From Tropicibacter sp. R16_0 (GTDB taxonomy: Bacteria > Pseudomonadota > Alphaproteobacteria > Rhodobacterales > Rhodobacteraceae): a stretch of DNA of 64,000 nucleotides. Positions 1 through 18,219 of this stretch are shown piece after piece. The notes under the pieces are model-generated. The model did no database searches. It was not told where the DNA came from and worked only from the letters and a program-made list of their open reading frames with translations. Where the stretch lies: NCBI RefSeq assembly GCF_017743935.1, contig NZ_JAGHRE010000008.1, positions 62,001-126,000 on the forward strand. Reading direction: 5' to 3'. The position numbers and the translations under genes are program-made. The stretch's first letter is position 1. Each line of letters starts with the position of its first letter.

Positions 1-113
1 TGCGCCACAACCTGCAGGGCGTCCAGCTGAAGAACGGTCACAGGGATCTGCTTGCCGTCTTCTTTGAACACGCGGGTCATGCCCACTTTCTTTGCGATAA
101 TACCAGAGCGCAT
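1..113 (-). CDS. rplC: 50S ribosomal protein L3, 5' part only
   Basis: Only the first 37 codons lie in the window; the gene runs off the left edge. The reading begins [16 protein letters not shown], the conserved N-terminus of L3, a 23S rRNA-binding protein needed early in large-subunit assembly. It starts 18 bp after the rpsJ stop, the usual order at the head of the S10 operon. Family identity is firm even though the gene is truncated by the window. Confidence 0.93.
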   Translation of the reverse strand, partial: MRSGIIAKKVGMTRVFKEDGKQIPVTVLQLDALQVVA

Positions 114-131
114 AATCAATACCCTCCGATC

Positions 132-446
132 TTACGACTGCAGCTTGATCTCGACGTCCACACCAGCGGCGAGGTCGAGCTTCATCAGCGCGTCAACGGT
201 CTGGGGGGTCGGATCAACGATGTCGAGCAGACGCTTGTGCGTCCGGATCTCGAACTGGTCACGGGATTTCTTGTCAACGTGGGGGCCACGCAGAACAGTG
301 AATTTCTCGATCTTGTTCGGCAGGGGGATCGGGCCGCGTACGTTGGCGCCGGTCCGCTTGGCAGTGTTGACGATCTCTTGTGTGGACGCATCCAGCACGC
401 GATAGTCAAATGCCTTCAACCGAATACGGATGTTTTGGCTTTGCAT
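132..446 (-). CDS. rpsJ: 30S ribosomal protein S10
   Basis: S10 of the 30S head, also the NusE partner of NusB and NusG in antitermination. The sequence [16 protein letters not shown], followed by [16 protein letters not shown], is diagnostic, and the length of about 104 residues is normal. An upstream in-frame ATG two codons earlier (452) is possible, but AAAGG lies only 3 nt from that ATG and about 9 nt from the chosen one, so 446 is preferred. It is first gene of the S10 operon here, followed by rplC, and is separated from tuf by an inserted PIN-like gene. Confidence 0.95.
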   Translation of the reverse strand: MQSQNIRIRLKAFDYRVLDASTQEIVNTAKRTGANVRGPIPLPNKIEKFTVLRGPHVDKKSRDQFEIRTHKRLLDIVDPTPQTVDALMKLDLAAGVDVEIKLQS

Positions 447-516
447 CAGCATATGCCTTTATCTAGGCGTTGAGGTTGAGAGGAAGGGACCGCGCTCACC
501 GCGCCCCCTCATCGAA

Positions 517-543
517 CCCAAAAGGCGGGAATCACCCCGCCTT
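517..543 (-). terminator. stem-loop with short T-run upstream of rpsJ
   Basis: On the minus strand an 8-bp stem (AAGGCGGG at 536-543 pairing with 522-529) closes a 6-nt loop and is followed by TTTT. It is about 80 bp downstream of the PIN-like gene stop and about 75 bp before rpsJ. It could end the PIN transcript or act as an attenuator in the S10 leader, since a likely rpsJ promoter lies upstream of it. Confidence 0.55.
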
Positions 544-567
544 CATGTTCTTACTGAGAACTCGCGC

Positions 568-596
568 GTATTAGTGGGGTTGGAGGGGTTTGGCAA
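568..596 (-). promoter_or_regulatory. predicted promoter of the S10 operon
   Basis: On the minus strand TTGCCA (591-596) and TAATAC (568-573) are separated by exactly 17 bp. This fits a housekeeping sigma-70 promoter and would give a leader of roughly 115 nt before rpsJ that contains the 522-543 stem-loop. It is a sequence match only; no transcription start is known. Confidence 0.5.
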
Positions 597-623
597 GGGG
601 GAATCCATAGATGCGAAAGCAGT

Positions 624-1196
624 TCACCACATCGCAACGGCCTCAAACGGAGTACAAATCTTCAAGTGCGCAAAGCCGTCCTTTCCCGCCAGCTTCCTTC
701 GGAAATTTTTGTCACTTGTTACGAACACATCCCGCCCATGATACTCGTGTGCCCAAATCATCTGTCTATCACACCAAGCGTTTCGCCATCTTTTCTTGTA
801 TTTCATCTCTTGCTCGTCAGAGGTTGGCCTCATTCGTGCGACATACTCTGATGCCTTAAAATCAGTGTTAGGGAAAAGCGCTTCGTGAAACTGACGCTCT
901 CTGCTCAACATGTTCTCATCTACAATAATCGCGTGACCGATGTAGGACATATCGTTGTATGACATACCCAATATGGAACTCACGTCACCGAGCCCCAGTT
1001 CGTTTAGTCGAGTTGAAAAGATGTCAAACGTGGGTAAATAGTAGTCCCCCTCCTGCTTTTCAGACGCGCTAACAGCAACAAAAGCCACATCGCAGCGTCC
1101 TTCACGAAATGCGGAAACCAATTCAAGGATTGCGGGCGCTGCTTCGCGACCCAAATCAACATCGACAATACAATTCGTGTCAAAGGTGAATGTAAG
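624..1196 (-). CDS. PIN-like domain protein, function unknown
   Basis: The N-terminus reads LTFTFDTNCIVDVD and the C-terminal part has VFVTSDKNF. Both resemble the acidic motifs of PIN-fold ribonucleases (D7 and D13 from the chosen start, plus the late SD). A longer reading opens with TTG at 1245-1247, but that codon lies inside the tuf terminator; the GTG at 1194-1196 has GGGG 6 nt upstream and gives a compact protein of 190 residues. The gene sits alone between tuf and rpsJ, where most relatives have nothing, and its base composition is visibly less GC-rich than both neighbours, suggesting acquisition. No antitoxin-like partner is adjacent, so a VapC-type toxin role is not supported; an orphan RNase or a defence-related PIN protein are alternatives. 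Confidence 0.6.
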   Translation of the reverse strand, partial: LTFTFDTNCIVDVDLGREAAPAILELVSAFREGRCDVAFVAVSASEKQEGDYYLPTFDIFSTRLNELGLGDVSSILGMSYNDMSYIGHAIIVDENMLSRERQFHEALFPNTDFKASEYVARMRPTSDEQEMKYKKRWRNAWCDRQMIWAHEYHGRDVFVTSDKNFRRKLAGKDGFAHLKICTPFEAVAMW

Positions 1197-1244
1197 CACT
1201 TGGAACCCCGCCTGGAAATCGCGCCACTTCGAACTGACTAAATG

Positions 1245-1276
1245 CAAAAGGCCGCTCCGGTTGGAGCGGCCTTTAT
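1245..1276 (-). terminator. rho-independent terminator after tuf
   Basis: A perfect 12-bp stem (1247-1258 with 1263-1274) closes a 4-nt loop, with TTTT beyond the stem on the minus strand and TTTATGTTT beyond it on the plus strand. It ends the rpsL-rpsG-fusA-tuf transcript about 80 bp after the tuf stop. Two weaker hairpins lie between (1305-1325 and near 1340-1358). Confidence 0.85.
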
Positions 1277-1356
1277 GTTTGTCTCACCGGTGTGGCTTTC
1301 GGGAGCTTTTGCCTGAGGCAAAAGCCCCTGTCGCCACCATCACAGCAAAGCTGTGA

Positions 1357-2532
<1,176 letters not shown>

Positions 2533-2595
2533 GGTGATGGCCTCCTTTTTCGGTAATGAAGGGAGCCCGCGGCGCGCGCTCCCTCAAATTTTCGC

Positions 2596-4713
2596 TTATG
2601 CGTATTTGGCCTGGATCTCTTCCGAGATGTTACCAGGAACCGGATCGTAGTGATCGAACTGCATGGTGAACTGGGCACGACCCGACGACATCGAACGCAG
2701 GGTGTTGATGTAGCCGAACATGTTCGCCAGCGGAACAAACGCATCGATTGCGATGGCGTTGCCGCGCGGCTCTTGGCCCGACACCTGACCGCGACGCGAG
2801 GTCAGGTCGCCGATGATACCGCCGGTGTACTCTTCCGGGGTGATCACTTCGACCTTCATCACCGGTTCCAGCAGTTTCGCGCCAGCTTTCTTCATGCCTT
2901 CGCGCATGCCCATACGAGCTGCGATTTCAAAGGCCAGAACGCTGGAGTCAACGTCGTGGAACTTACCGTCGATCAGAGCAACCTTAAAGTCGATCACGGG
3001 GAAGCCGGCCAGCGGGCCGCTGTCCATGACGGACTGGATGCCTTTTTCAACACCGGGGATGTATTCCTTGGGAACGGCACCACCAACGATGCGGCTCTCG
3101 AACGAATAACCTTCGCCAGCTTCTGTCGGCGAGATGATCATCTTGACCTCGGCGAACTGACCCGAACCACCCGACTGTTTCTTGTGGGTGTAGGTGTGCT
3201 CGACCTCTTTCGAGATGGTCTCACGATAGGCAACCTGCGGCGCACCGATGTTCGCCTCGACCTTGAATTCACGCTTCAGACGGTCAACCAGGATGTCCAG
3301 GTGAAGTTCGCCCATGCCTTTCATGATGGTCTGACCCGATTCCAGGTCAGTTTCCACACGGAAGGAGGGGTCTTCTGCAGCCAGACGACCCAGACCCTGA
3401 GACATTTTCTCTTGGTCTGCTTTGGTTTTTGGCTCAACCGCGATCTCGATCACCGGATCGGGGAAGGTCATGGTTTCCAGAACCACCGGATCGTTCTGTG
3501 CACACAGGGTGTCACCGGTTGTGGTGTCTTTCAGACCTGCCAGCGCGATGATGTCGCCCGCGAACGCTTCGGTGATTTCCTCACGGTCGTTCGAGTGCAT
3601 CATCATCATACGGCCAACGCGCTCTTTCTTACCCTTGGTCGAGTTCAAAAGAGTGTCGCCCTTGTTCAGGGTGCCCGAGTAGATGCGGGTGAAGGTCAGC
3701 GAACCAACGAAGGGGTCGTTCATGATTTTGAACGCCAGGCCCGAGAACGCCATGTCGTCGTCCGCACGGCGGGCAATGTCACGGGTTTCAGTTTCGTCGC
3801 CGGGTTTGAAGCCCATGTAGTCAACAACGTCCAGCGGGCTGGGCAGATAGTCGATCACAGCGTTGAGCAGCGGCTGAACGCCTTTGTTCTTGAACGCCGA
3901 ACCACCCAGAACCGGAACGAATGCCAGCTCCAGAGTACCCTTGCGCAGCAGGGCGCGCAGGGTCGGAACGTCGGGCTCTTCGCCTTCCAGGTAAGCCATC
4001 ATCGCGTCGTCGTCCATTTCGACGGCCGCTTCGATCATCTTACCGCGCCATTCGTCGGCCATGTCTTTCAGGCTGTCGCGGATCGGTGCTTTGATCCACG
4101 AAGCGCCAAGGTCTTCACCCTGCCACAGCCATTCTTCCATGGTGACCAGGTCAACCAGGCCTTCCAGCTCGTTCTCTGCGCCGATCGGAACACCAACCGG
4201 AACAGCGCGTGCGCCGGTGCGGTCTTCGATCATGTTGACGCAGTTGAAGAAGTCGGCGCCGATTTTGTCCATCTTGTTGACGAACACCATACGCGGAACC
4301 TTGTAGCGGTCAGCCTGACGCCACACGGTTTCGGTCTGGGGTTCAACACCGGCGTTTGCGTCCAGAACGCAGACGGCACCGTCGAGAACCGCCAGCGAGC
4401 GTTCAACTTCGATGGTGAAGTCAACGTGGCCGGGGGTGTCGATGATGTTCAGGCGGTGCTTGGGCGTGTCAGCGGTCTTGCCGTCCTCGGTGCGCTCCCA
4501 GAAGGTGGTGGTCGCAGCCGAAGTGATGGTGATGCCGCGTTCCTGCTCCTGCTCCATCCAGTCCATGGTGGCTGCACCGTCGTGCACCTCACCGATGTTG
4601 TGGGATTTGCCGGTGTAATACAGGATCCGCTCGGAACAGGTGGTTTTACCTGCATCGATGTGCGCCATGATACCGAAGTTACGGTAATGGTTGAGTGTAT
4701 ACTCGCGTGCCAT
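2596..4713 (-). CDS. fusA: translation elongation factor G
   Basis: EF-G catalyses GTP-driven ribosomal translocation and, with RRF, ribosome recycling. The 705-residue protein is the usual length and has AHIDAGKT (17-24), RGITI in switch I, DTPGH (92-96) and NKMD (146-149), followed by domains II-V with [14 protein letters not shown] and [15 protein letters not shown]. It lies between rpsG and tuf in the canonical str operon. A degenerate paralogue is found at 39368-41290; this copy is clearly the working factor because all G motifs are intact. Confidence 0.97.
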   Translation of the reverse strand: MAREYTLNHYRNFGIMAHIDAGKTTCSERILYYTGKSHNIGEVHDGAATMDWMEQEQERGITITSAATTTFWERTEDGKTADTPKHRLNIIDTPGHVDFTIEVERSLAVLDGAVCVLDANAGVEPQTETVWRQADRYKVPRMVFVNKMDKIGADFFNCVNMIEDRTGARAVPVGVPIGAENELEGLVDLVTMEEWLWQGEDLGASWIKAPIRDSLKDMADEWRGKMIEAAVEMDDDAMMAYLEGEEPDVPTLRALLRKGTLELAFVPVLGGSAFKNKGVQPLLNAVIDYLPSPLDVVDYMGFKPGDETETRDIARRADDDMAFSGLAFKIMNDPFVGSLTFTRIYSGTLNKGDTLLNSTKGKKERVGRMMMMHSNDREEITEAFAGDIIALAGLKDTTTGDTLCAQNDPVVLETMTFPDPVIEIAVEPKTKADQEKMSQGLGRLAAEDPSFRVETDLESGQTIMKGMGELHLDILVDRLKREFKVEANIGAPQVAYRETISKEVEHTYTHKKQSGGSGQFAEVKMIISPTEAGEGYSFESRIVGGAVPKEYIPGVEKGIQSVMDSGPLAGFPVIDFKVALIDGKFHDVDSSVLAFEIAARMGMREGMKKAGAKLLEPVMKVEVITPEEYTGGIIGDLTSRRGQVSGQEPRGNAIAIDAFVPLANMFGYINTLRSMSSGRAQFTMQFDHYDPVPGNISEEIQAKYA

Positions 4714-4734
4714 TGGTCTAATGTCCTCTGGGAA

Positions 4735-5220
<486 letters not shown>

Positions 5221-5592
5221 TTACTTAGGACGCTTCGCGCCGTACTTCGAACGACGTTGCTTACGGTCTTTGACGCCCTGGGTATCCAGAACACCGCGAA
5301 GGATGTGGTAACGCACACCGGGAAGGTCTTTTACACGGCCGCCACGGATCAGAACAACCGAGTGCTCTTGGAGGTTGTGGCTTTCACCGGGGATGTACGA
5401 GATGACCTCGAACCCGTTGGTCAGGCGCACTTTGGCAACCTTACGCATAGCCGAGTTCGGTTTCTTCGGTGTGGTGGTGTACACGCGGGTGCAGACGCCG
5501 CGCTTCTGCGGGCACTGCTCCAGGTGCATGGACTTCGAGCGTTTGACTTTGGGCTGACGCGGCTTGCGGATCAGCTGTTGAATAGTTGGCAT
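5221..5592 (-). CDS. rpsL: 30S ribosomal protein S12
   Basis: S12 sits at the decoding centre and is the site of streptomycin-resistance mutations. The 123-residue protein begins [14 protein letters not shown] and has the conserved [18 protein letters not shown] and [10 protein letters not shown] segments; the classical lysine in PKKPNS is present. A reading 12 codons longer exists, but the chosen ATG has GGGGAAG at good spacing and matches the family start. It is the first gene of the str operon, behind a strong predicted promoter. Confidence 0.96.
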   Translation of the reverse strand: MPTIQQLIRKPRQPKVKRSKSMHLEQCPQKRGVCTRVYTTTPKKPNSAMRKVAKVRLTNGFEVISYIPGESHNLQEHSVVLIRGGRVKDLPGVRYHILRGVLDTQGVKDRKQRRSKYGAKRPK

Positions 5593-5817
5593 TCCGGTTT
5601 CTTCCCCGTTTTGCAACACACATGACATGCACGCGGTTGCGTGCGGTTAAACTTGCTGCACTTGTGCGTCCACAAGCGCAAAATCCGCGAGCGTTCCCAT
5701 TCCGAGGTGAACGTCGCGGTTGGTTCTCAGAGGGCGCGAACGAAAAAAGAGTTCGGGCCTTGACCACTCCATCTCTGAAGTCGGCGGCGGGGCGACCCCC
5801 TATGCCGAGATAGCGCG

Positions 5818-5846
5818 CATATATGGGGAGTCGGCCTTGGTGTCAA
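5818..5846 (-). promoter_or_regulatory. predicted str operon promoter
   Basis: On the minus strand a consensus TTGACA (5841-5846) and TATATG (5818-5823) are 17 bp apart, the best promoter match in the window. It would start transcription about 215 nt before rpsL, leaving a long leader. The 333-bp gap 5593-5925 holds this promoter, the leader, and on the other strand the ribosome binding site of the gene at 5926. I see no other gene in it. Confidence 0.75.
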
Positions 5847-5925
5847 CAGCAAGGCCGGTGCTTGCCACGAGACGGATGCGCTGCAACAGTGCGACGGGCA
5901 TTCACGGCAAGGCAGGAGCCAAAAA

Positions 5926-6735
5926 TTGCAGGTCATCGGTATTTGCCGCTTTTCTTATCCAGGTCAAGGTGGCTTTCAGGTTGAACACGAAACCCTGGAC
6001 GACAGAATCGCCTATCTCTATGCCGCTGAACGGATGGAAGAACGGTTTCGCACGTTCCAGTCCTTCACACTTCCGCCTCTTCGCACCCAGACCGACGATG
6101 ACTTTACCTTTCTTGTCGTGATCGGCGACAGCATGCCGGACGTCCATCGCCAAAGGCTCGAAGCCTTGCTTGAAGGCATGCCTCAGGCCGTGATCCAGGC
6201 CCATCCTCCGGGCCGGCACCGCAAAGTGATGCAGGATGCCATCAACTCGGTTCGACGCTTTGACAACGAGCCTTGTTTGCAATTCCGGATGGATGACGAT
6301 GATGCAGTTGCGCGCCGCTATGTGGCAAGCTTGCGTGAAGCCGCCCAGGACGTCCGCAAACTGTCGCGCAAGAACCGCGAGATTGCCATCGATTTCAACC
6401 AGGGATTTCTGGCCCAGGCTGGCCCGCACGGGATTTCTGCGAAGGCCACAAATGGCCCGTATACGACGGCCGCGCTTGCGCTGATGTTCAAGCCCAGCAA
6501 CCGGCTGAGCGTGATGAACTTCTCGCATGTAAAAGTGGCCCAGAAGATGCCGACAGTCACCTTTACCGGAGAGGACATGCTGGTGCGGGGGCACAACGAC
6601 TACAACGATTCACGGCAGAGACCGGGGATCAAGAAGATAGAACTCGATCCTCTGGACGACCTGGGCGAGGAACACTTTCGCGAGGTGTTCAATATCGACG
6701 CCGACCTTGTCCGCGATCTGTATTCATCGTCGTAA
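5926..6735 (+). CDS. putative rhamnosyltransferase family glycosyltransferase
   Basis: The 269-residue product resembles the putative rhamnosyltransferase family (PF11316): RFRTFQSFTLPPLRTQTDDDF near residue 40 and the acidic FRMDDDDAV near residue 124, a DxD-type nucleotide-sugar/metal motif. It starts with TTG, supported by AGGAG 7 nt upstream. No signal peptide or membrane segment is seen, so it probably acts in the cytoplasm on a glycan precursor. It converges on the EamA transporter gene with a 12-bp overlap and is a distant paralogue of the product of 7593-8396 (shared MELRF/MEERF, LPPLRTQTD/LPSLVRQTD and DDDDAV). The acceptor sugar is unknown. Confidence 0.78.
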   Translation: MQVIGICRFSYPGQGGFQVEHETLDDRIAYLYAAERMEERFRTFQSFTLPPLRTQTDDDFTFLVVIGDSMPDVHRQRLEALLEGMPQAVIQAHPPGRHRKVMQDAINSVRRFDNEPCLQFRMDDDDAVARRYVASLREAAQDVRKLSRKNREIAIDFNQGFLAQAGPHGISAKATNGPYTTAALALMFKPSNRLSVMNFSHVKVAQKMPTVTFTGEDMLVRGHNDYNDSRQRPGIKKIELDPLDDLGEEHFREVFNIDADLVRDLYSSS

Positions 6736-7590
6736 CAGAGCACGCTCCCGGAACAGCGTGAACAGACCGGTTGCGACCACGATGCTGGCGCCCAGCAAGG
6801 TCACGGGATCCGGCCAATCCCCGAACAAGACAAAGCCAAGCACAAGCGCCCAAATCAGACTGGTATAGCGGAACGGCGCAACAAACGACACGTCGCCAAC
6901 CCGCATGACCATCACGCTGCACGTGTACCCCAGCAGGACAAACACAGCAGCAGTGACAACCAACGCCATCAGCGACGGCGATACAGGAACCCAGGTTTCA
7001 GTGGTTGAGACAATGGCGGCAACCACAGTAACCGACACGGCCGTTGCAAGGGTTACGGTCATGGAGGGGACCTCGGCCGACATCTTGCGTGTCACCAAAT
7101 CGCGCAGTGTGACCAAAAGCATCGCCGCCAAGGCATAGAGCGAATAGATGTTGAACCCGTCCGGCCCGGGCCGCACAATGAGCAGCATCCCGCAAAATCC
7201 GATCCCGATGGCCAGAAACCGCCTCCAGCCGACACGCTCGCCAAAGAACAAAGCCGCCCCAAGGGTCACTGTAAGCGGCAACGCCTGCAACACCGCCGTC
7301 ACGTTTGCCAGCGGGATGTTCATCAAAGCGTTCAGGAAGAAATAGGTCGTCGCCACCTCGGCTGCACAGCGGACAACCACCAGAATACGGTCTCCCTTGG
7401 GAATTCGCAGGTCGACTTTCCCAAGGTAACGCGCCAACACGTAGAGCAAAATGCACGTCAAAACGCCCCGCATGGTAATCAGCTGGAACAACGGCACCGA
7501 CGCACCAAGCTGCTTCATGATGGCATCATTGAAGGTGAAAGCCGCCATACTGCCCATCATGATGAGCGCACCACGAATATTGGGTGCCAT
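6724..7590 (-). CDS. DMT superfamily (EamA) transporter
   Basis: The 288-residue protein has about ten hydrophobic segments in two repeated halves, the drug/metabolite transporter EamA pattern, beginning MAPNIRGALIMMGSMAAFTFNDAIMKQL. It starts 2 bp after the stop of the glycosyltransferase at 7593-8396, so the two are very likely co-transcribed. Substrate cannot be read from sequence; context with a putative rhamnosyltransferase hints at a metabolite or sugar-related solute, but this is weak. It is one of three EamA transporters in the window. Confidence 0.85.
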   Translation of the reverse strand: MAPNIRGALIMMGSMAAFTFNDAIMKQLGASVPLFQLITMRGVLTCILLYVLARYLGKVDLRIPKGDRILVVVRCAAEVATTYFFLNALMNIPLANVTAVLQALPLTVTLGAALFFGERVGWRRFLAIGIGFCGMLLIVRPGPDGFNIYSLYALAAMLLVTLRDLVTRKMSAEVPSMTVTLATAVSVTVVAAIVSTTETWVPVSPSLMALVVTAAVFVLLGYTCSVMVMRVGDVSFVAPFRYTSLIWALVLGFVLFGDWPDPVTLLGASIVVATGLFTLFRERALLRR

Positions 7591-7592
7591 GG

Positions 7593-8396
7593 TCAGAGCT
7601 TTCTCAGGTCATCAAGAGAAACTTGGAAGTGTTTCATCAGGTCTGTGGCAATATCTTCGGCATTCATCTTGTGTGTCAGCCCCATTTGCGCAGGGCTGGA
7701 TTTGTTGTCACCGTGAACTGTCCTGATGAACGACGGTACCGAAATATCTGAGTAGGTGTTGAAGTACTGAGGGAAATGGCGGTGATTGAACCGATATGGG
7801 TTTGCGCCGTGATGAACCGGCGCCACCAGGGTCGTTCCTGTCGACAAGGGCGCACGTTCGCAGGCGTCAAAAATCTCGGGTTCTCCGCCGGTTGTTCGGA
7901 CATAGAAACCACGGTTGTAAGCGATCACAAACGGATTGCGTGTGGTCTGCAGCTTGAGCATTCCATTGGCCAGTCGTTTGGTCCGTTTGACAAAGTTGAT
8001 GTCAACGGCATCGTCATCGTCCAAACGAAACAGAACCCGGTGAGTGTAATCCTCTTTTGGGACCGAGTTGTAGCCGGCCTGCAAAAGCTTGTAGTGGTTG
8101 TCGGTTCCGACGGGGCGGCAATGAATGTTGGGCAGCGGCTCCAACAGGTCCAGAAGGCGCTCCAGATATTGATCGGGCATGGATTCAGCCGTCAGAACAA
8201 TCATTTCGAATTCAGGATCGGTCTGGCGAACCAAAGACGGCAGACACAGATTTTCGAACAGGTGAAACCGCAACTCCATCCGCTCGGGCGAAAAAATGTG
8301 CGCCGCCGTTTCCTCCAGTGTCTTGAAGCGTTCCGAATAATACGTCGGTGTCAGTACTGAAAACCGCAGCAGTCCTATTGTATTGAGTTTCCGCAT
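7593..8396 (-). CDS. putative rhamnosyltransferase family glycosyltransferase, second copy
   Basis: The 267-residue protein belongs to the same family as the product of 5926-6735: MELRFHLFENLCLPSLVRQ near residue 40 and FRLDDDDAVD near residue 122. The GAGG upstream sits only 1 nt from the ATG, so the true start could lie slightly downstream. It is the first gene of a two-gene unit with the EamA transporter. The similarity to the neighbouring paralogue is moderate, so the two may have different acceptors or be an old duplication. Confidence 0.75.
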   Translation of the reverse strand: MRKLNTIGLLRFSVLTPTYYSERFKTLEETAAHIFSPERMELRFHLFENLCLPSLVRQTDPEFEMIVLTAESMPDQYLERLLDLLEPLPNIHCRPVGTDNHYKLLQAGYNSVPKEDYTHRVLFRLDDDDAVDINFVKRTKRLANGMLKLQTTRNPFVIAYNRGFYVRTTGGEPEIFDACERAPLSTGTTLVAPVHHGANPYRFNHRHFPQYFNTYSDISVPSFIRTVHGDNKSSPAQMGLTHKMNAEDIATDLMKHFQVSLDDLRKL

Positions 8397-8462
8397 ACCT
8401 CGATCCCATAGCGTATTTCACCCACCTGACACTGGACGCATCAAAAATGGAAGCCTCGAAAC

Positions 8463-8494
8463 GAAAAAACGGGCAGCCCCATCGGCCTGCCCGT
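8463..8494 (-). terminator. terminator after rpiB
   Basis: On the minus strand ACGGGCAG (8487-8494) pairs with 8469-8476 and is followed by TTTTTTCGTTT. It lies about 30 bp after the rpiB stop and separates rpiB from the glycosyltransferase unit. Confidence 0.85.
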
Positions 8495-8520
8495 GTCAAT
8501 CCTCATATGCCGTTTGGCGA

Positions 8521-8961
8521 TCAGTCTTCGATAGCAGTAATCATGTCGACCCGCGTCGCGTGGCGACCGCCCTCGAACTCTGCATCCAGGAAGGCGTCGA
8601 CAATCTCGACTGCAAGCGATTCACCAACAACGCGGGCACCGATGGACAGCATGTTGGCGTTGTTGTGCTCGCGGGTCATCCGGGCCGAGAAGGGATCGGC
8701 GCAGACACCGCATCGGATGCCTTTGACCTTGTTGGCAGCCATCATGATGCCTTGGCCAGTTCCACACAGGATGATGCCCAGTTCAGCTTCGCCCGATGCC
8801 ACCTGACGCGCGGCGGCTTCGCCATGTTTCGGGTAATGCGTGCTTTCGGTTGTGGTCGGGCCGATATCGCTGACCTCATAGCCCTTGGCCTCGATGTGTT
8901 TGGCAAGGGTCTGGCGCAGGTCGATGGCGGCGTGATCGCTGGATAGAACGATGCGTGTCAT
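8521..8961 (-). CDS. rpiB: ribose 5-phosphate isomerase B (RpiB/LacAB family)
   Basis: Interconverts ribose 5-phosphate and ribulose 5-phosphate in the pentose phosphate pathway. The 146-residue protein begins MTRIVLSSDHAAIDL and carries the active-site region GIILCGTGQGIMMAANK with the catalytic-type cysteine, then EHNNANMLSIGARV. A longer reading starts 27 codons earlier inside the rpoC terminator and is rejected. It stands alone between two terminators downstream of rpoC. Related enzymes act on other sugar phosphates, so the exact substrate is inferred. Confidence 0.92.
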   Translation of the reverse strand: MTRIVLSSDHAAIDLRQTLAKHIEAKGYEVSDIGPTTTESTHYPKHGEAAARQVASGEAELGIILCGTGQGIMMAANKVKGIRCGVCADPFSARMTREHNNANMLSIGARVVGESLAVEIVDAFLDAEFEGGRHATRVDMITAIED

Positions 8962-9027
8962 GGCGGTGTCCGTCTGTGGTGAGTGGTGATCAGAACTGCG
9001 GCCCGTGTACCAGAGGGCCGTAAAAAA

Positions 9028-9061
9028 GAAAAACCCCCGCACCGTGAGTGCGGGGGTTTTT
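9028..9061 (-). terminator. rho-independent terminator after rpoC
   Basis: A near-perfect stem, CCCCCGCAC pairing with GTGCGGGGG, flanked by A5 and T5 and followed on the minus strand by TTCTTTTTT. It lies 18 bp after the rpoC stop and ends the rplJL-rpoBC transcript. Confidence 0.93.
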
Positions 9062-9078
9062 GTTAGCTATTGATCAGA

Positions 9079-13323
<4,245 letters not shown>

Positions 13324-13376
13324 TTTGATACCTCAAATCTTGCGGAAGGGGGGACGGGAGGAAGGGCGCGACGCCC

Positions 13377-17513
<4,137 letters not shown>

Positions 17514-17650
17514 GTCAGATGTCACCTTTTCAAGTTCTCACCGGTCAAGTCTGCCGCCGGGCCCCAGCAGCTTGGCCATTCGAGACAACGCGATCGGATC
17601 AATTCATGGCCACCGTCCCGAGTGGCAGCCTCCCGATCCATGAACCGCGT

Positions 17651-17687
17651 CTTAGAAAGGGCTTTGGGCAACAAAGCCCTTTCTAAG
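17651..17687 (-). repeat. perfect 16-bp stem-loop in the rplL-rpoB gap
   Basis: CTTAGAAAGGGCTTTG (17651-17666) is exactly complementary to 17672-17687 around a 5-nt loop. There is no T-run on either strand, so it is not a standard terminator. In E. coli the same gap holds a partial attenuator and an RNase III site that set the ratio of L7/L12 to RNA polymerase; a similar role here is inference from position. Confidence 0.85.
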
Positions 17688-17695
17688 ACAGGTTC

Positions 17696-17725
17696 GGCTG
17701 GACCCGGATTTCTCCGGGCCCAGCC
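17696..17725 (-). repeat. 13-bp stem-loop with GAAA loop in the rplL-rpoB gap
   Basis: On the minus strand a 13-bp stem with one G-U pair closes a GAAA tetraloop, a stable RNA hairpin. It lies about 40 nt after the rplL stop and just before the 17651-17687 hairpin on the transcript. Together they would make a double stem-loop between ribosomal protein and polymerase genes. Confidence 0.8.
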
Positions 17726-17763
17726 AAATTTGCGATGCATCAGCGACGCATCTGTCGTGCGGC

Positions 17764-18138
17764 TTAGGCCAGCTCGACTTCGGCGCCAGCTGCTTCCAGC
17801 TTGCCTTTGACGTCTTCGGCTTCTGCCTTGTCGACGCCTTCTTTGATCTTGCCGCCAGCTTCAACCAGTTCTTTGGCTTCTTTCAGGCCCAGACCGGTGA
17901 TCGCGCGAACTTCTTTGATCACGTTGATTTTCGAAGCGCCGGCGTTCTTCAGAACGACGTCGAATTCGGTTTTTTCTTCCTCAGCTGCGCCACCGGCGTC
18001 GCCACCAGCTGCCATGACAACTGCGCCGCCAGCTGCGGGCTCGATGCCATATTCGTCTTTGAGGATGGTTTTCAGTTCCTGTGCTTCCAGCAGGGTCAGA
18101 CCCACGATGCTTTCTGCGAGTGCTTTCAGATCAGCCAT
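17764..18138 (-). CDS. rplL: 50S ribosomal protein L7/L12
   Basis: Stalk protein that recruits elongation and initiation GTPases. The 124-residue sequence has the N-terminal dimerisation helix ([23 protein letters not shown]), an Ala/Gly-rich hinge, and the C-terminal domain with [20 protein letters not shown]. It follows rplJ by 81 bp. Stalk protein is needed in several copies per ribosome, which fits the strong hairpins that separate it from rpoB. Confidence 0.97.
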   Translation of the reverse strand: MADLKALAESIVGLTLLEAQELKTILKDEYGIEPAAGGAVVMAAGGDAGGAAEEEKTEFDVVLKNAGASKINVIKEVRAITGLGLKEAKELVEAGGKIKEGVDKAEAEDVKGKLEAAGAEVELA

Positions 18139-18219
18139 TTTATCAGCTCTTTCCGTTTACAGTGTGTGTGTTCCAACGTCTTTGGGATATCCCGACGCCA
18201 GTCATTCAGTGCCAACCGC

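Noticed and set aside
624-1196. Toxin-antitoxin pair of the VapBC type
   Set aside because: No second small gene lies next to the PIN-like gene; only the PIN-type half can be argued.
8962-9042. 27-codon extension of rpiB
   Set aside because: It lies in the rpoC terminator and reads a phenylalanine run from the T-tract.
17651-17687. Rho-independent terminator between rplL and rpoB
   Set aside because: The stem is perfect but no T-run follows on the minus strand, so ordinary intrinsic termination is unlikely.
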